Source of the DNA: Candidatus Bathyarchaeota archaeon
GTDB taxonomy: Archaea > Thermoproteota > Bathyarchaeia > Bathyarchaeales > Bathycorpusculaceae
DNA length: 64,000 nucleotides
NCBI GenBank assembly: GCA_026014485.1
Contig: JAOZIE010000014.1
Span: 157,012-221,011 of the forward strand
Direction of reading: 5' to 3'
In this document: in pieces, positions 35,596 to 44,964 of the stretch
How the letters are laid out: every line of letters starts with the position of its first letter
Numbering within the stretch: the stretch's first letter is position 1
Notes under the pieces: model-generated
What the model was told of the DNA's origin: nothing
Database searches by the model: none
What the model saw: the letters and a program-made list of their open reading frames with translations, nothing else
Program-made: the position numbers and the translations under genes

Positions 35596-37278
35596 TTAGA
35601 CTTCTGCTTTGGTTAGGAGTTCTTTGGCGTTGCCTTCTGCTACTTTGTAGAAAATCACTGTCAGCACGGCTGCGATGACTCCGCTGAGTATGAGGACTTG
35701 GTAGAGTTCCAAGAAGACGCCGATTTGCATTCCCGCGAACAACAAAGCTACGTAAGGAAACAGCGGAAGCAGAACTGCCAACCCGACTGCGGCGCATGTT
35801 GCCATGTTGATGATGCTCCATTCGCCGCGTATCATTCTGGGACGGGGAACTTCGTTGAAGTCTGCGCCTTTTATGCCGTTAGCCAGTGACAGGGAACCCA
35901 CAGCGAAAGCCACAAACACCGATTCCAGCAGCATCGTAATTATCGTGTTGATTGAGGGGTTGTAAATTATGATTCCTATCGTGCCGGTTATGGGCAGGAT
36001 GATTAAGGCAAAGAAAAGCATGAACGCCAGCTTGCTTTTTACGAAGTTTTTCGCGGAGACAGGTGAGATGTAGATGCGCCAGATGCTTTGTCCTTCCTCG
36101 CCAGTCATGAAGTTGCCCAAGCTCATAGCCATGAGCCCAACAGGGAACAGAGACGTGAAGGCAAAGCCCATTTGAGGTGGGAAACCCGCTGTGGCTCCTC
36201 CTGACCCGTTCAGGGTAGACATCACGGGGATTATGAGAAACACTATGGGCACTATAAAGGCGGAGACAAGTTCTCTTCGGCGGGTGAAGGCTTTTAGGTC
36301 TTTGCGGATTAAAGCAGCTTCAACAGAGGAAAACCCAAACCTACCCAAAATGCCTGCTTTGGGCACGTAGACGCCTCGGCTGATAGTAATGGCAGGTGGC
36401 TCGTAGAGACCAAACCGCTTGTTCAAAGTAGTTCCCAGAAAGAACAAGCCGAATATGAACAGCAACGACAGCGCAAGAAAAACCACGCCATTCAAGAGTA
36501 AACCGTTCGCCAGCGAGTAAAGCATTATGCCCAGCCAAACAAAAGGCACAAACCAAAGGGCATTCTGCACCGACGCCACCGACTGAACAAAGTTCAAGGC
36601 GTTTGCACCTGACGTCATGGAGAAATAGATAATGTAGAACACTACGAAGAACATTATGGAGCTTGCAAAGCGAACCCAAATCGCCGCGCGCCCAGTTGAC
36701 TTGTAAACAGCGCCTGTGAACCTGACTTGCAGAATCCTGAAAATCTCCATTATAGCACTTGCCATGAACGCCGCGGCAAACATCGACAAAACGGCTCCGA
36801 TGGTGGATGGAATCAAACCCGTAACCGCCGAGACAATAAGTACCGCGGGAGCGATGGCTGCTATGCTAAGCATGGGTAAACCAAGCATATCCGCAAGAAT
36901 CCCCGCTAACGTGTGCTCCTGCCAAGTGACAGGCAACCAGTAAGGCGCCTGCCGCTTGAAGCTGGCTCCGCTGCGCTGGATTTGCTGCATCATCGAAAAG
37001 ATGAAAGTGAAAATCAGAATCAACGTAGGCAGGGAATACTGAAAGTTCGCAAACCCCACTTCAAACAGACTCTGGAAATTCGCTTCGGCAGCTAAGGCAT
37101 TGTAAATCACGAGCGCAATCACACCCGCCACGACGCCTATGGCAACCGCCGCCACATAGGACAGGTAGCTAAATATCCTGCTTCCCTTCACGTTGTACTT
37201 GATTAGGCGTTGCCCACGCAGAAGCCTGCCTGACTTCATGTCCACGCGGACAAGCTGCAGAACGGTTTTCCAGTTCAT
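35596..37278 (-). CDS. ABC exporter permease, large (ABC-2 like)
   Basis: A 560-residue membrane protein with about 12 helices. The N-terminal cytosolic part (MNWKTVLQLVRVDMKSGRLLRGQRL) precedes helix 1 (YVAAVAIGVVAGVIALVIYN). Two-domain permeases of this length occur with ATPases like the one encoded upstream. The internal motif GEEGQSIWRIYISPVSAKNFVKSK is the coupling segment typical of ABC-2 exporters. The ATG at 37278 overlaps the stop of the ATPase gene (ATGA), so they are cotranslated. Substrate unknown. Confidence 0.85.
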   Translation of the reverse strand: MNWKTVLQLVRVDMKSGRLLRGQRLIKYNVKGSRIFSYLSYVAAVAIGVVAGVIALVIYNALAAEANFQSLFEVGFANFQYSLPTLILIFTFIFSMMQQIQRSGASFKRQAPYWLPVTWQEHTLAGILADMLGLPMLSIAAIAPAVLIVSAVTGLIPSTIGAVLSMFAAAFMASAIMEIFRILQVRFTGAVYKSTGRAAIWVRFASSIMFFVVFYIIYFSMTSGANALNFVQSVASVQNALWFVPFVWLGIMLYSLANGLLLNGVVFLALSLLFIFGLFFLGTTLNKRFGLYEPPAITISRGVYVPKAGILGRFGFSSVEAALIRKDLKAFTRRRELVSAFIVPIVFLIIPVMSTLNGSGGATAGFPPQMGFAFTSLFPVGLMAMSLGNFMTGEEGQSIWRIYISPVSAKNFVKSKLAFMLFFALIILPITGTIGIIIYNPSINTIITMLLESVFVAFAVGSLSLANGIKGADFNEVPRPRMIRGEWSIINMATCAAVGLAVLLPLFPYVALLFAGMQIGVFLELYQVLILSGVIAAVLTVIFYKVAEGNAKELLTKAEV

Positions 37279-38048
37279 TTCACTAGTTCCTCAACGACGG
37301 CTTTTATGTCGCCTGTGCCTGTAAGCTTGAGGAATATGTCTTCCAGCGCAGAGTTAGGTAGACTCGCCATTTTCCGCAGTTCCTCCATGTTCCCCAAAGC
37401 CAAAAGTTTGCCCTGATACATGATGCCGATGCGGTCGCACACTGCCTGCGCAATCTCCAGTATGTGCGTGGACATTATGGTGGTTACGCCCTGATTCTTA
37501 AGCTGCTGCAGAAAATCCTTAACTATCCTTGCCGAACGCGGGTCCAAAGCGTTCAGGGGCTCATCGAGAATTAGCAGCTTGGGCTTGTGAAGAAACGCCG
37601 CTATCAAGGCGATTTTCTGCTTCATGCCTTCGCTGTAGCTGCTTATCATGTCGCCTTCCCTGCCCTCCAGTTGCAGGGCTTTGAGGTACTCGTTGATTCG
37701 GCTGCGTTTCTCCTCGGCTTGCATGCCGTAGATGTCGCCTATGAAATCCAGAAACTCGATGCCTGTGAGGAACTCGTACAGATGCGGCGCTTCAGGAGCG
37801 TACCCCACAAGCCGTTTAACGCCGACAGGGTCTACTCTGGAGTCTATCCCCAAAACGTTAACGTTACCCTCGTCTGGCTGAAGCAACCCCAAAAGCATCT
37901 TCAGAGTGGTGGATTTGCCTGAACCGTTAGGACCCAAAATCCCAAAAATCTCCCCTTTGTCAATGTTTAAATTGAGGTTGTTTACAGCTACGAGTTCGTT
38001 GTAGCGTTTGGTAACATTTCTGAGTTCAACCGCATAAGTGCCTGCCAA
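37275..38048 (-). CDS. ABC transporter ATP-binding protein
   Basis: A 257-residue ATPase with Walker A GPNGSGKST, signature YSEGMKQKIALIAAF, Walker B LLILDEPLNALDPRS and switch STHILEIAQ. It is the partner of the 560-residue permease, whose gene overlaps it by 4 bases. The sequence is of the CcmA/NatA exporter group. The 128-base gap upstream contains a TATA-like ATATTTAAG... near 38085 on the minus strand. Confidence 0.92.
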   Translation of the reverse strand: MAGTYAVELRNVTKRYNELVAVNNLNLNIDKGEIFGILGPNGSGKSTTLKMLLGLLQPDEGNVNVLGIDSRVDPVGVKRLVGYAPEAPHLYEFLTGIEFLDFIGDIYGMQAEEKRSRINEYLKALQLEGREGDMISSYSEGMKQKIALIAAFLHKPKLLILDEPLNALDPRSARIVKDFLQQLKNQGVTTIMSTHILEIAQAVCDRIGIMYQGKLLALGNMEELRKMASLPNSALEDIFLKLTGTGDIKAVVEELVK

Positions 38049-38176
38049 TATAAATCCCCTGTGAATTCAACAGGAGCATAGTCGATATTTAAGAATATCG
38101 TATATAGACCGCATCAGCAGCACCGAAAAACCGCCATTTTCGCCTTGAAAACACAATACACAATCAAATCTGGCTT

Positions 38177-38599
38177 CTACAAACGCCTCTTCTGCGTCTC
38201 ATCCAGCCGCTCGTTAACCAGTCTATCCGCCTCCTGAATAAACCTGTTGCTTCGCGGCACATGCACAAAACGAACCTCCCTAAAACCCCGATTCAAATCC
38301 TGCACCCTCACCCAAAGCAGCCGCAACGCAGGATGCTTCACGCGGTATTCGCCTGTGAGGTGCTTGCAAACCAATTCGCTGTCAAGATGGCAAACAACCT
38401 CCTCTGCATGCAACGCGATGGCGGTTTTCAACGCATCTATTAACGCCTCATATTCGGCTTGGTTGTTGGTTCGAACTCCCAAATACCGCGAACCCGAACG
38501 CAACATCGCCCGCTCATTTTCATCCAAAACCACATACGCCGCCGCTGCAGGTCCAGGGTTACCTCTTGCGCCGCCATCAGAGTAAACATTAAGCCGCAT
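38177..38599 (-). CDS. rnhA: Ribonuclease HI family protein
   Basis: A 140-residue protein that would cut RNA in RNA-DNA hybrids. The acidic catalytic residues are visible in order: YSDGGARGNPG (Asp), NNQAEYEAL (Glu), CHLDSELVC (Asp) and the final Asp in IQEADRLVNE. It has the short archaeal/Halobacterium-like form without the basic handle of E. coli RNase HI. The ATG at 38599 has GAGGT 8 bases upstream and is chosen over an extension to 38635. It is divergent from the winged-helix gene. Confidence 0.9.
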   Translation of the reverse strand: MRLNVYSDGGARGNPGPAAAAYVVLDENERAMLRSGSRYLGVRTNNQAEYEALIDALKTAIALHAEEVVCHLDSELVCKHLTGEYRVKHPALRLLWVRVQDLNRGFREVRFVHVPRSNRFIQEADRLVNERLDETQKRRL

Positions 38600-38740
38600 A
38601 CACTTGACCTCGATTAACATCAATTCATGTGGCACGGGGACTTTTTCAGTTTGTGGTCACACACGCACAGTCACACACCCTTATATCATGAATGGGGCAT
38701 ATCAGCAACCAATCGCCGATTTTTAGGGAGGGATAGGAAA

Positions 38741-39115
38741 GTGCGAAGTAGGCTTTTTGAAGAAGCTCTAATCCAGACAAAACTTCAAGCCGTACTGTCA
38801 AGTCCCATAAAAAAAGAGCAAGCCCTCTACCCAAAAGGCGCTTCAGGTTGGCTGGTCGGCAACGTCTTCCGAGAAGACCGCCTAGACATAATCGAGGAAG
38901 TTTTGGTTTTTTGCAGGAAACCCCAAACCCGAAAGGACATCGCCCAAACAACCAACTTAGACACTGACAATCTATACGGCTGCATAGAATACATGCTCTC
39001 TCAAGGTCTGCTTTTGGAATACGGCAGCCAATTTTTAACAACCGATAAAGGCGAAACCCTGCTGAAACTGTTTGTCAAGCTCCGCGGCTTCTTCGGCATC
39101 GACCCGCTAGAATAA
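38741..39115 (+). CDS. Winged-helix regulator (HTH_45-like)
   Basis: A 124-residue protein. After an N-terminal basic/helical segment it has a winged helix: DRLDIIEEVLVFCRKPQTRK, DIAQTTNLDTDNLYGCIEYM and the wing LLEYGSQFLTTDKGETL. This matches the archaeal HTH_45 family, a presumed DNA binder. GTG 38741 is preceded by GGGAGGGATAGG and a TATA box CCTTATATC at about 38679; the open frame reaching back to 38627 is thus upstream of the transcript. No partner gene is obvious. Confidence 0.78.
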   Translation: MRSRLFEEALIQTKLQAVLSSPIKKEQALYPKGASGWLVGNVFREDRLDIIEEVLVFCRKPQTRKDIAQTTNLDTDNLYGCIEYMLSQGLLLEYGSQFLTTDKGETLLKLFVKLRGFFGIDPLE

Positions 39116-39499
39116 CCCCAACCAACTCAGATACCTTATAGGTGGCTACCCGACGCAAACAACGCGTTTTCTGACAACCGAAAAATTGGTCTGCTGTCTG
39201 CCCAAATCTGAGAGTTGCTGTTAAGAAAAACGGCGCCACGGTCCTTACGGGACCTCACCAAAATACGTTAGGCTGACTCTGCCCTTATGTTGTTGTAATG
39301 GTTTTATTTGAGTTATCTGACGCGCGCTCTTTCTAGTTTAGTATCAAAAACGGCATTTGGCAGCGAGCGCCTGTGACTTGACCTCAGTTTGAATAATAAC
39401 GGGGTTTTCTGTTGCTCTAACGTGGCAAAGTTTCAATTTGCGGTTTTTTTCTAAAACTTAATATTCAAAAAGCAATTAATACTGCTATCACGTGGTAAC
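39116..39499. other. Gene-free stretch with local secondary structure
   Basis: No coding frame is supportable. It contains a strong hairpin GGTCCTTACGGGACC (39240-39254), a perfect 7-bp long-range pairing CTCAGAT/ATCTGAG (39126-39132 with 39206-39212), and near its end a TATA-like GCAATTAATACTG (39470-39482) for the following transcript. A structured non-coding RNA at 39130-39290 is possible, but I recognise no known family. Confidence 0.3.
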
Positions 39500-39589
39500 A
39501 TGAAAGCAACGGCTCAGATACCCTTACTCTTTTCTCGCCTATCTACTGGTAACGAAAAGAAACCCGTCTGTGGAGGCATCGGAATATGA
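39500..39589 (+). CDS. Putative 29-residue coupled leader ORF
   Basis: ATG at 39500 opens a 29-codon frame (MKATAQIPLLFSRLSTG...) whose TGA overlaps the ATG of the surface-protein gene in the form ATGA. The TATA-like element at about 39475 would start transcription near this ATG, making it the first codon of a leaderless mRNA. The downstream gene also has its own GGAGG. It may be a regulatory leader or chance. Confidence 0.25.
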   Translation: MKATAQIPLLFSRLSTGNEKKPVCGGIGI

Positions 39590-40440
39590 CTGGTTTGAAA
39601 AAAGCCGCGGCGGCACTTCTTTTCGTTTTTCTTTTTTTAACCGCTTATGCCTTTCCCGTTTTCGCCACCGAATACCATCCCGGCGTTAAAACGGGGCAGT
39701 ATGTGACGTATGGCCACTTCATCGGCTTTGGCAGCAGCGATTTTTATGGTCAATACGACTGGGCAAAAAACGAGGTAACCGAGGTTTCTGGGGACGAGGT
39801 CACTTTGTTTTCAACTGGGTTGTTAAAGAACGGCAGCCCTATTCCTGAAAACGACATCCAGGTTGTCTGGAACGTAGCAACTGGAGAATTGAATGGTGTT
39901 ACCAGCACGGAAGGGCCACTAATCGCTGCTAACTTGAATCGCGGTGATTTGATACCGCCTAACGTTTATACAGTTAACCGAACCGAGACCAGACTATACC
40001 TTGGCGTCTATAGAACCGTAAGTATTCATGAGGTTTCTAGTTCTTCCCTGTTATACGAAGCTTCCACCACATACATTTATGACCAGGCCTCAGGGATGCT
40101 CTTTGAATTAGCCGTGGAGACAAAATCAAAGGACCCCTCGCCAGTTAGGTCTGGATATGCATTCACCATTACAGACACCAACATTTTTTCTCCAACAGCC
40201 ACTTCAACCCCGATTGTAGTTCCTAGCTATTCTGCAGCTCTTTCTCCCACAGCTTCCTCAACGCCTATCCCCACCGCTACGACAACAGAAACGCCTTCCT
40301 CAACCCCTCAACAAAACCCGCAGTTTATGATACCCATAGAATACGCTATTGTAGCAATCGCTGTGGTAATCGTTGTTGCAGCTGTTCTGGTGCTGAAAAG
40401 CAGGAAAAATAGCCAAACGCCTCCCCCTTCAAACCGCTGA
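39586..40440 (+). CDS. Stalk-anchored secreted surface protein
   Basis: A 284-residue protein with a signal peptide (ALLFVFLFLTAYAFPVFA), an outside domain of about 170 residues beginning YHPGVKTGQYVTYGHFIGFG, a Thr/Ser/Pro stalk (about 205-245) and a C-terminal anchor IPIEYAIVAIAVVIVVAAVL followed by KSRKN. The domain is like that of the protein at 6796. The anchor shares the P-x-E-Y start with the giant propeller proteins at 41662 and 60488. GGAGG lies 12 bases before the ATG. Function unknown. Confidence 0.75.
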   Translation: MTGLKKAAAALLFVFLFLTAYAFPVFATEYHPGVKTGQYVTYGHFIGFGSSDFYGQYDWAKNEVTEVSGDEVTLFSTGLLKNGSPIPENDIQVVWNVATGELNGVTSTEGPLIAANLNRGDLIPPNVYTVNRTETRLYLGVYRTVSIHEVSSSSLLYEASTTYIYDQASGMLFELAVETKSKDPSPVRSGYAFTITDTNIFSPTATSTPIVVPSYSAALSPTASSTPIPTATTTETPSSTPQQNPQFMIPIEYAIVAIAVVIVVAAVLVLKSRKNSQTPPPSNR

Positions 40441-40578
40441 AAGCCTCTCCCTACAATATCTTCAGACGAGATTTTCCTGACTGGTTTTTATCGTAAGCAA
40501 AAAGCCAGAATACACCACCTTGTCGTAAGTCCAAAAATAGCTCTTGTTGTATTAGGCAGAATTTTTTGTGCCTGATTA

Positions 40579-41397
40579 TTATGTTACTGCTGTCAGCGGT
40601 TTTTGGTTTTTGGTGCTCCAGATGTGTTCAAAATAGTCTTTGGCTATCTCCAATAAACTTCCGCTGTTTGTCCATAAGCTGGCGTGCTCCCCAAAATTTC
40701 CTGTTGGGATGGCTGACATGTATATTTGTTGGTTGTCTATGATTATGAATTTGCCTTTGAGGTTTTTGGTGACGGTTTTTAGTTTGAAGTTGCGGTGTGC
40801 TAGGAAGGGTTGTGTGTTTATTTCGCTGTTTTGGGGGTTTATGTTTCCGTTTTTTTCTATAATTAAGCGGATTTTGACGCCTCTCTTCAAAGCTCTCATA
40901 TGTGAGTCAGCGAAAAGAAGCATTGTCTGCGTAAACACACTATAAGAGCACATCATATCTAGGCTTTTCTGGACGTTCTCCAATGCGTTTCTTATCCTGA
41001 AGGTGATTGCATCTTTTTCAGAAATCAACATAAATTGAGCAGGGTCCTCTTTAAACGAGTTTGAGGCGTTATCATTGGCTTCTTTTATTTTTCTAATCAG
41101 TTCTTCTATTTTTTCCTGTAAACTCTTTAACTCGATATTTCTTTGTTTAACTAACCGAGGTAAACCGTGCTCTACCGGGGTTGCTTTGTACTTTGTTGGT
41201 GCACAAATTATTTTTTCTACTAAGCCCTTTTCCTGTAATTCGGTGAGTATGCGGTAGACCTCTTGTCTGGGTACCCGTGTATAGTCTGAGATTGTTTTCG
41301 CCTTGGCAACTTTCAATTGAATAAGCGAGATGTATATTTTCGCCTGTATTTCCGTACATCCTAGTTGAACCAGCGTATGAGTGTATTCTTTTTGAAT
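40579..41397 (-). CDS. TrmB-like transcriptional regulator with non-standard or lost start
   Basis: A TrmB-type winged helix (LGCTEIQAKIYISLIQLK, KTISDYTRVPRQEVYRIL) with a coiled coil (KQRNIELKSLQEKIEELI) and a PLD-like effector domain (ALKRGVKIRLIIEKNG, LKGKFIIIDNQQIYMSA). The nearest in-frame standard start, TTG 41316, would cut the first DNA-binding helix. The helix is encoded without a stop back to 41400, and GGAGGG at 41404-41409 sits where it would serve an ATT at 41397. Alternatively one extra G in the GGGG run separates it from an ATG at 41422. It is divergent from the propeller protein at 41662 and is a paralogue of the regulator at 59386. Confidence 0.8.
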   Translation of the reverse strand: MQKEYTHTLVQLGCTEIQAKIYISLIQLKVAKAKTISDYTRVPRQEVYRILTELQEKGLVEKIICAPTKYKATPVEHGLPRLVKQRNIELKSLQEKIEELIRKIKEANDNASNSFKEDPAQFMLISEKDAITFRIRNALENVQKSLDMMCSYSVFTQTMLLFADSHMRALKRGVKIRLIIEKNGNINPQNSEINTQPFLAHRNFKLKTVTKNLKGKFIIIDNQQIYMSAIPTGNFGEHASLWTNSGSLLEIAKDYFEHIWSTKNQKPLTAVT

Positions 41398-41661
41398 TCT
41401 AACCCCTCCCTCTTCTTTTCATTACTGTTTTTTGTGTAAGCGGCGTTTTTTGTTCTAACAGGGTATTACGGGAAGTGTTTAAAAATTATTCGCAACTAAC
41501 TGTGTGCTCACTAAGAAACGAACGCTGAAAAAAAACAAAAGCCGAAAGGCCTTAAGAATCATTGGTCTTGGTTGTGAGGCTTCATGTTAAGTTTTGAAAG
41601 AACTTTTTGCCAGTACGTGATTTTTCCATACCGTGCTTGCTTAATTTGAGAGGAAAAGATT

Positions 41662-44600
41662 ATGGAAAAAACAAAAAGAAAAACTATAGGCATCTCAACT
41701 GTATTCTTGTTGGCTCTGCTGCTCTCTTCTAGTCTTGTGATTCTATTAAACGTGCAAAATGACAACATGGTATCTGGTGCAACCACCGACTACGGGGATA
41801 TAATGCAATATGAATGGCCCCAGTTCGGCTACAACGGCGGCTGGCAACTTTTCTCTCCGGGACCTGCACCTGACAGGCCAGATGTGCTTTGGACTCAAAG
41901 AGTCATCGGTCTTAGTCAAAGCGCTGGTGTCCCCGGTCTAAGTGCCACAGTAACCGCTTTCGACGGCAAAGTCTTTGTCGGCGTCGCTGGAAGCTCTCGT
42001 TCTCCAGTTAACGAAGTTTACGCATTCGACGCATTCACTGGAGAACTGGTCTGGAGCACACCCGTTTATATGCCGCAAACTGCCCCGACAAAACTTGATG
42101 ATACTTATCTGTTCGTGGACGGCGACATCGGTGAAGCAGGACTTGGCTACGCACCAGTAAACACTGTACTGAACTACACAATCACTGTTCTGAAGACATC
42201 TGACGGGTCTTTCGTTTCCGACCTTACGCTTCCAAACATAGCCTACACTCCTGGCGCAGGTGGATACTTCCCAGGTGTATACGACTCAGGGCTACGCATG
42301 AAATACGTGCGGGGATACAACTATCAAACCAGCGAAATATCCTACTATGGCATCAACCTTACCGACCCATTCAACCCGAAAGTTGCATGGAAAACAGTGT
42401 TTGATCAATCTGGCGAAGAACTGGCAGCTGCAGACGGAATAAACTGGGTGGGAACTGTAAACGGCGGAATATTGGCGTTTAACGGTTCTACTGGCGAGTT
42501 CATGTATGAGACAAGGAAAATCGGTTTTGCTCAATATTCAGCAACCTACATCGATGGTATGCTCATTCAGGCGCCATCAAGCACATCACTCACAGCTTAT
42601 AACGCAACAACAGGCGAAATATTATGGGATCGAGACCAAGGTGGACGAGCGTTCTTCTCTTTCCCAGGGGCTGCTGCTTACGGTCGGTACTATGCCTGCA
42701 ACGTAGCGGTTCCAACGGGCTTTGTTGGCTGCTGGGACCTTAATAATGGTGACTTGCTTTGGAAACAGCCCGCTGTCTATAACTTCGGATATAACATGCC
42801 TGTCGTGGCTGACGGAAAAGTTTTCATTCAACGATACAACGGAGCTGCGGGCGGCGCAGAATTGATGCCGAATACCTTCTCATGCTTTGATGCATTCACT
42901 GGGGATCTTTTGTGGGAGTTGCCCAACACTTTAACCATGGATCCTTCTGTTGCATACGGAAACCTCTACGCAATTATAGGTGACACAATCTACTGCTTCA
43001 GCGAACAAGCGACTCAAGACTGGTCTATGTGGCGTGGAAACGTCGAAAATCCAGGCATCGTTCAGGGAACAGGACCTGCTGACATCAGTGTACCTGACTG
43101 GGAATTCCAAACTCCCGGGTCAATCACCAGCTCACCAGCGGTGGTTTCAGGCAAAGTCTACTTTGGCTCTCGCGACAAAAACATCTACTGCGTTGATGCT
43201 TACAGCGGCGACTTGCTCTGGGACTATGCAACTGGCATGCCTGTCATGTCTTCTCCTGCAGTGTCCAACGGCGTAGTATACACAGGCTCTGACGATGGCA
43301 ACGTTTACGCATTAGACGCCAACACTGGAGAAATGAAATGGACAAAGCACCTCACTGACGAGACAACCTTTGTTGCAGCGTCAACTTGGCAGCCACGGTC
43401 CTCGCCCATAATTGTAGGTGATTCGCTGTATGTGGGCGCTTGCGATGGCTTTTTGTACTGCTTAGACAAGGACAATGGCAATATCTCGTGGAAAGGACCC
43501 ACAGGTGCAACTTCTAGCCACCCCATAGCAGGATCCGCAGCATACAAAGACGGTACCATCTACATATCATCTACAGACAACTACCTTTACGCCTTAAATG
43601 CCGACACAGGTGCGCAAATATGGAAAACTAGGTCAAACGCAACAATGGGCAGGGCATACAATAGCCTGTTTCCGTGGAGCACCCCCGTAGTTTTCAACGG
43701 TGCAGTCTACTGGGCCGCAGGACCCGTTTACGGTATGCTGGCTTGGTATTCTCTTAATACAACCACTGGGGAGCAAATCTGGAACATAACCAACGCACGA
43801 GGACAGACAATCCCAACTGAATACCAATTCACAGGAAACACTCCCGCATGCCACACACCAGTGCTCTTACAATGGAACTCGTCGCTAACCGTGGTAATCT
43901 TGCCTGAATTCATGGGCGTAGCAGTCCGCGACGCAGCTGATGGCAGACTAATTTCCCACCAGTTCGTCGGTCACGAAGTATACTCTTCAATTGCATACGT
44001 TGATGACTTGCAGGGACCAAAAATCTACGTTGGCTCCGACACCTACTCCATAACCTGCATAAACGCAACCGCTATGGTGCTAAACGAAACCGCGAATGCT
44101 GTGCTATCTGTCTACACAACCAAAGCGGAGGTTCAATCTTCACCGACAGTGTGGGGCGGAAAACTGTTCGTGGGCTCAACTGACGGCGCCATGTACATGT
44201 TCAGCGACAACCCGAATGTAAACATGAACTTGTATGCTGTTTCAGACAAAGGCGAAGAAATGTGGAACAACGAAACCATCACCGTCGCAGGCAGACTACA
44301 ACCTGCTCCTAACGTATACGACATCGCAGGTGCAAACTTTGGAACTTTCGCCGAGAACGGTCTCCCAAACACCGAGGTCTGCCTATCCGTTACCAAGCCT
44401 GACGGTACTTCCATGAATCTCACGGCAACAACAGACAACCTAGGCAACTTCCAAGTATCCTTCAGCCCAACAGACCTTGGCAGCTGGGGATGGGTAACAT
44501 ACTACAATGGAGAAGTCAAACCAAGCATAACCTACAACGCCGCTAACTCAGAATGGACCTCTTTGAATGTAGTTGCAGCCCCAAGTACATCTGCATCACC

Positions 44601-44877
44601 TCAACCAACCGCAACACCCACAACCTCCCCAACGCCCGCAGCCTCATCATCACCTGAAGCCACATCTACACCCGCAGCGACCTCTTCCCCTGAACCATCC
44701 GCCGCTCCTGAAGAAACCGCGACTCCCCCCGCTACTGCGACCCCTGACGTAACCGCTTCACCCAATGAAGGTTCCGATGGACTACCCGTTGAATACATCT
44801 ATGCAGCTGTTGCAGTCATCGTCATCATCGTCGTTGTCATAGGCGCATACGTCTACATCGCACGGAGCAAAAAATAG
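41662..44877 (+). CDS. Giant secreted PQQ-type beta-propeller surface protein
   Basis: A 1,071-residue protein: signal peptide (TVFLLALLLSSSLVILLNV), a mature start DYGDIMQYEWPQFGYN, about fifteen PQQ/quinoprotein-type blades with motifs such as VYALDANTGEMKWTKHL and YCVDAYSGDLLWDYA, a beta-sandwich near 880-970 (LTATTDNLGNFQVSF), a Pro/Thr/Ser stalk (about 975-1040) and the anchor LPVEYIYAAVAVIVIIVVVI with a basic tail. The repeats would form two propellers on the outer face. No quinone or metal site can be assigned, so it may be a binding scaffold. It resembles the protein at 60488 throughout. AGGA precedes the ATG by 9 bases. Confidence 0.88.
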   Translation: MEKTKRKTIGISTVFLLALLLSSSLVILLNVQNDNMVSGATTDYGDIMQYEWPQFGYNGGWQLFSPGPAPDRPDVLWTQRVIGLSQSAGVPGLSATVTAFDGKVFVGVAGSSRSPVNEVYAFDAFTGELVWSTPVYMPQTAPTKLDDTYLFVDGDIGEAGLGYAPVNTVLNYTITVLKTSDGSFVSDLTLPNIAYTPGAGGYFPGVYDSGLRMKYVRGYNYQTSEISYYGINLTDPFNPKVAWKTVFDQSGEELAAADGINWVGTVNGGILAFNGSTGEFMYETRKIGFAQYSATYIDGMLIQAPSSTSLTAYNATTGEILWDRDQGGRAFFSFPGAAAYGRYYACNVAVPTGFVGCWDLNNGDLLWKQPAVYNFGYNMPVVADGKVFIQRYNGAAGGAELMPNTFSCFDAFTGDLLWELPNTLTMDPSVAYGNLYAIIGDTIYCFSEQATQDWSMWRGNVENPGIVQGTGPADISVPDWEFQTPGSITSSPAVVSGKVYFGSRDKNIYCVDAYSGDLLWDYATGMPVMSSPAVSNGVVYTGSDDGNVYALDANTGEMKWTKHLTDETTFVAASTWQPRSSPIIVGDSLYVGACDGFLYCLDKDNGNISWKGPTGATSSHPIAGSAAYKDGTIYISSTDNYLYALNADTGAQIWKTRSNATMGRAYNSLFPWSTPVVFNGAVYWAAGPVYGMLAWYSLNTTTGEQIWNITNARGQTIPTEYQFTGNTPACHTPVLLQWNSSLTVVILPEFMGVAVRDAADGRLISHQFVGHEVYSSIAYVDDLQGPKIYVGSDTYSITCINATAMVLNETANAVLSVYTTKAEVQSSPTVWGGKLFVGSTDGAMYMFSDNPNVNMNLYAVSDKGEEMWNNETITVAGRLQPAPNVYDIAGANFGTFAENGLPNTEVCLSVTKPDGTSMNLTATTDNLGNFQVSFSPTDLGSWGWVTYYNGEVKPSITYNAANSEWTSLNVVAAPSTSASPQPTATPTTSPTPAASSSPEATSTPAATSSPEPSAAPEETATPPATATPDVTASPNEGSDGLPVEYIYAAVAVIVIIVVVIGAYVYIARSKK

Positions 44878-44881
44878 ACCA

Positions 44882-44911
44882 ACAACCCCCTCCTTTTCTT
44901 TTTTTGTTTAA
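44882..44911 (+). terminator. T-rich terminator after the first propeller gene
   Basis: CCCCCTCCTTTTCTTTTTTTG follows the stop (written here as C-run then T-run); the same CTCCTTTTCTTTTTT-like tail follows the paralogous gene at 63611, so it was probably duplicated with the gene. Confidence 0.5.
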
Positions 44912-44964
44912 AAAAATGAACGATAATTTGACGAAAAACAGCAGCATAAAAAAGGGCTGAATGG

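Noticed and set aside
41662..44877. Quinoprotein dehydrogenase reading of the propeller protein
   Set aside because: PQQ-type repeats alone do not show catalysis; no calcium or quinone ligands or disulphide ring could be identified.
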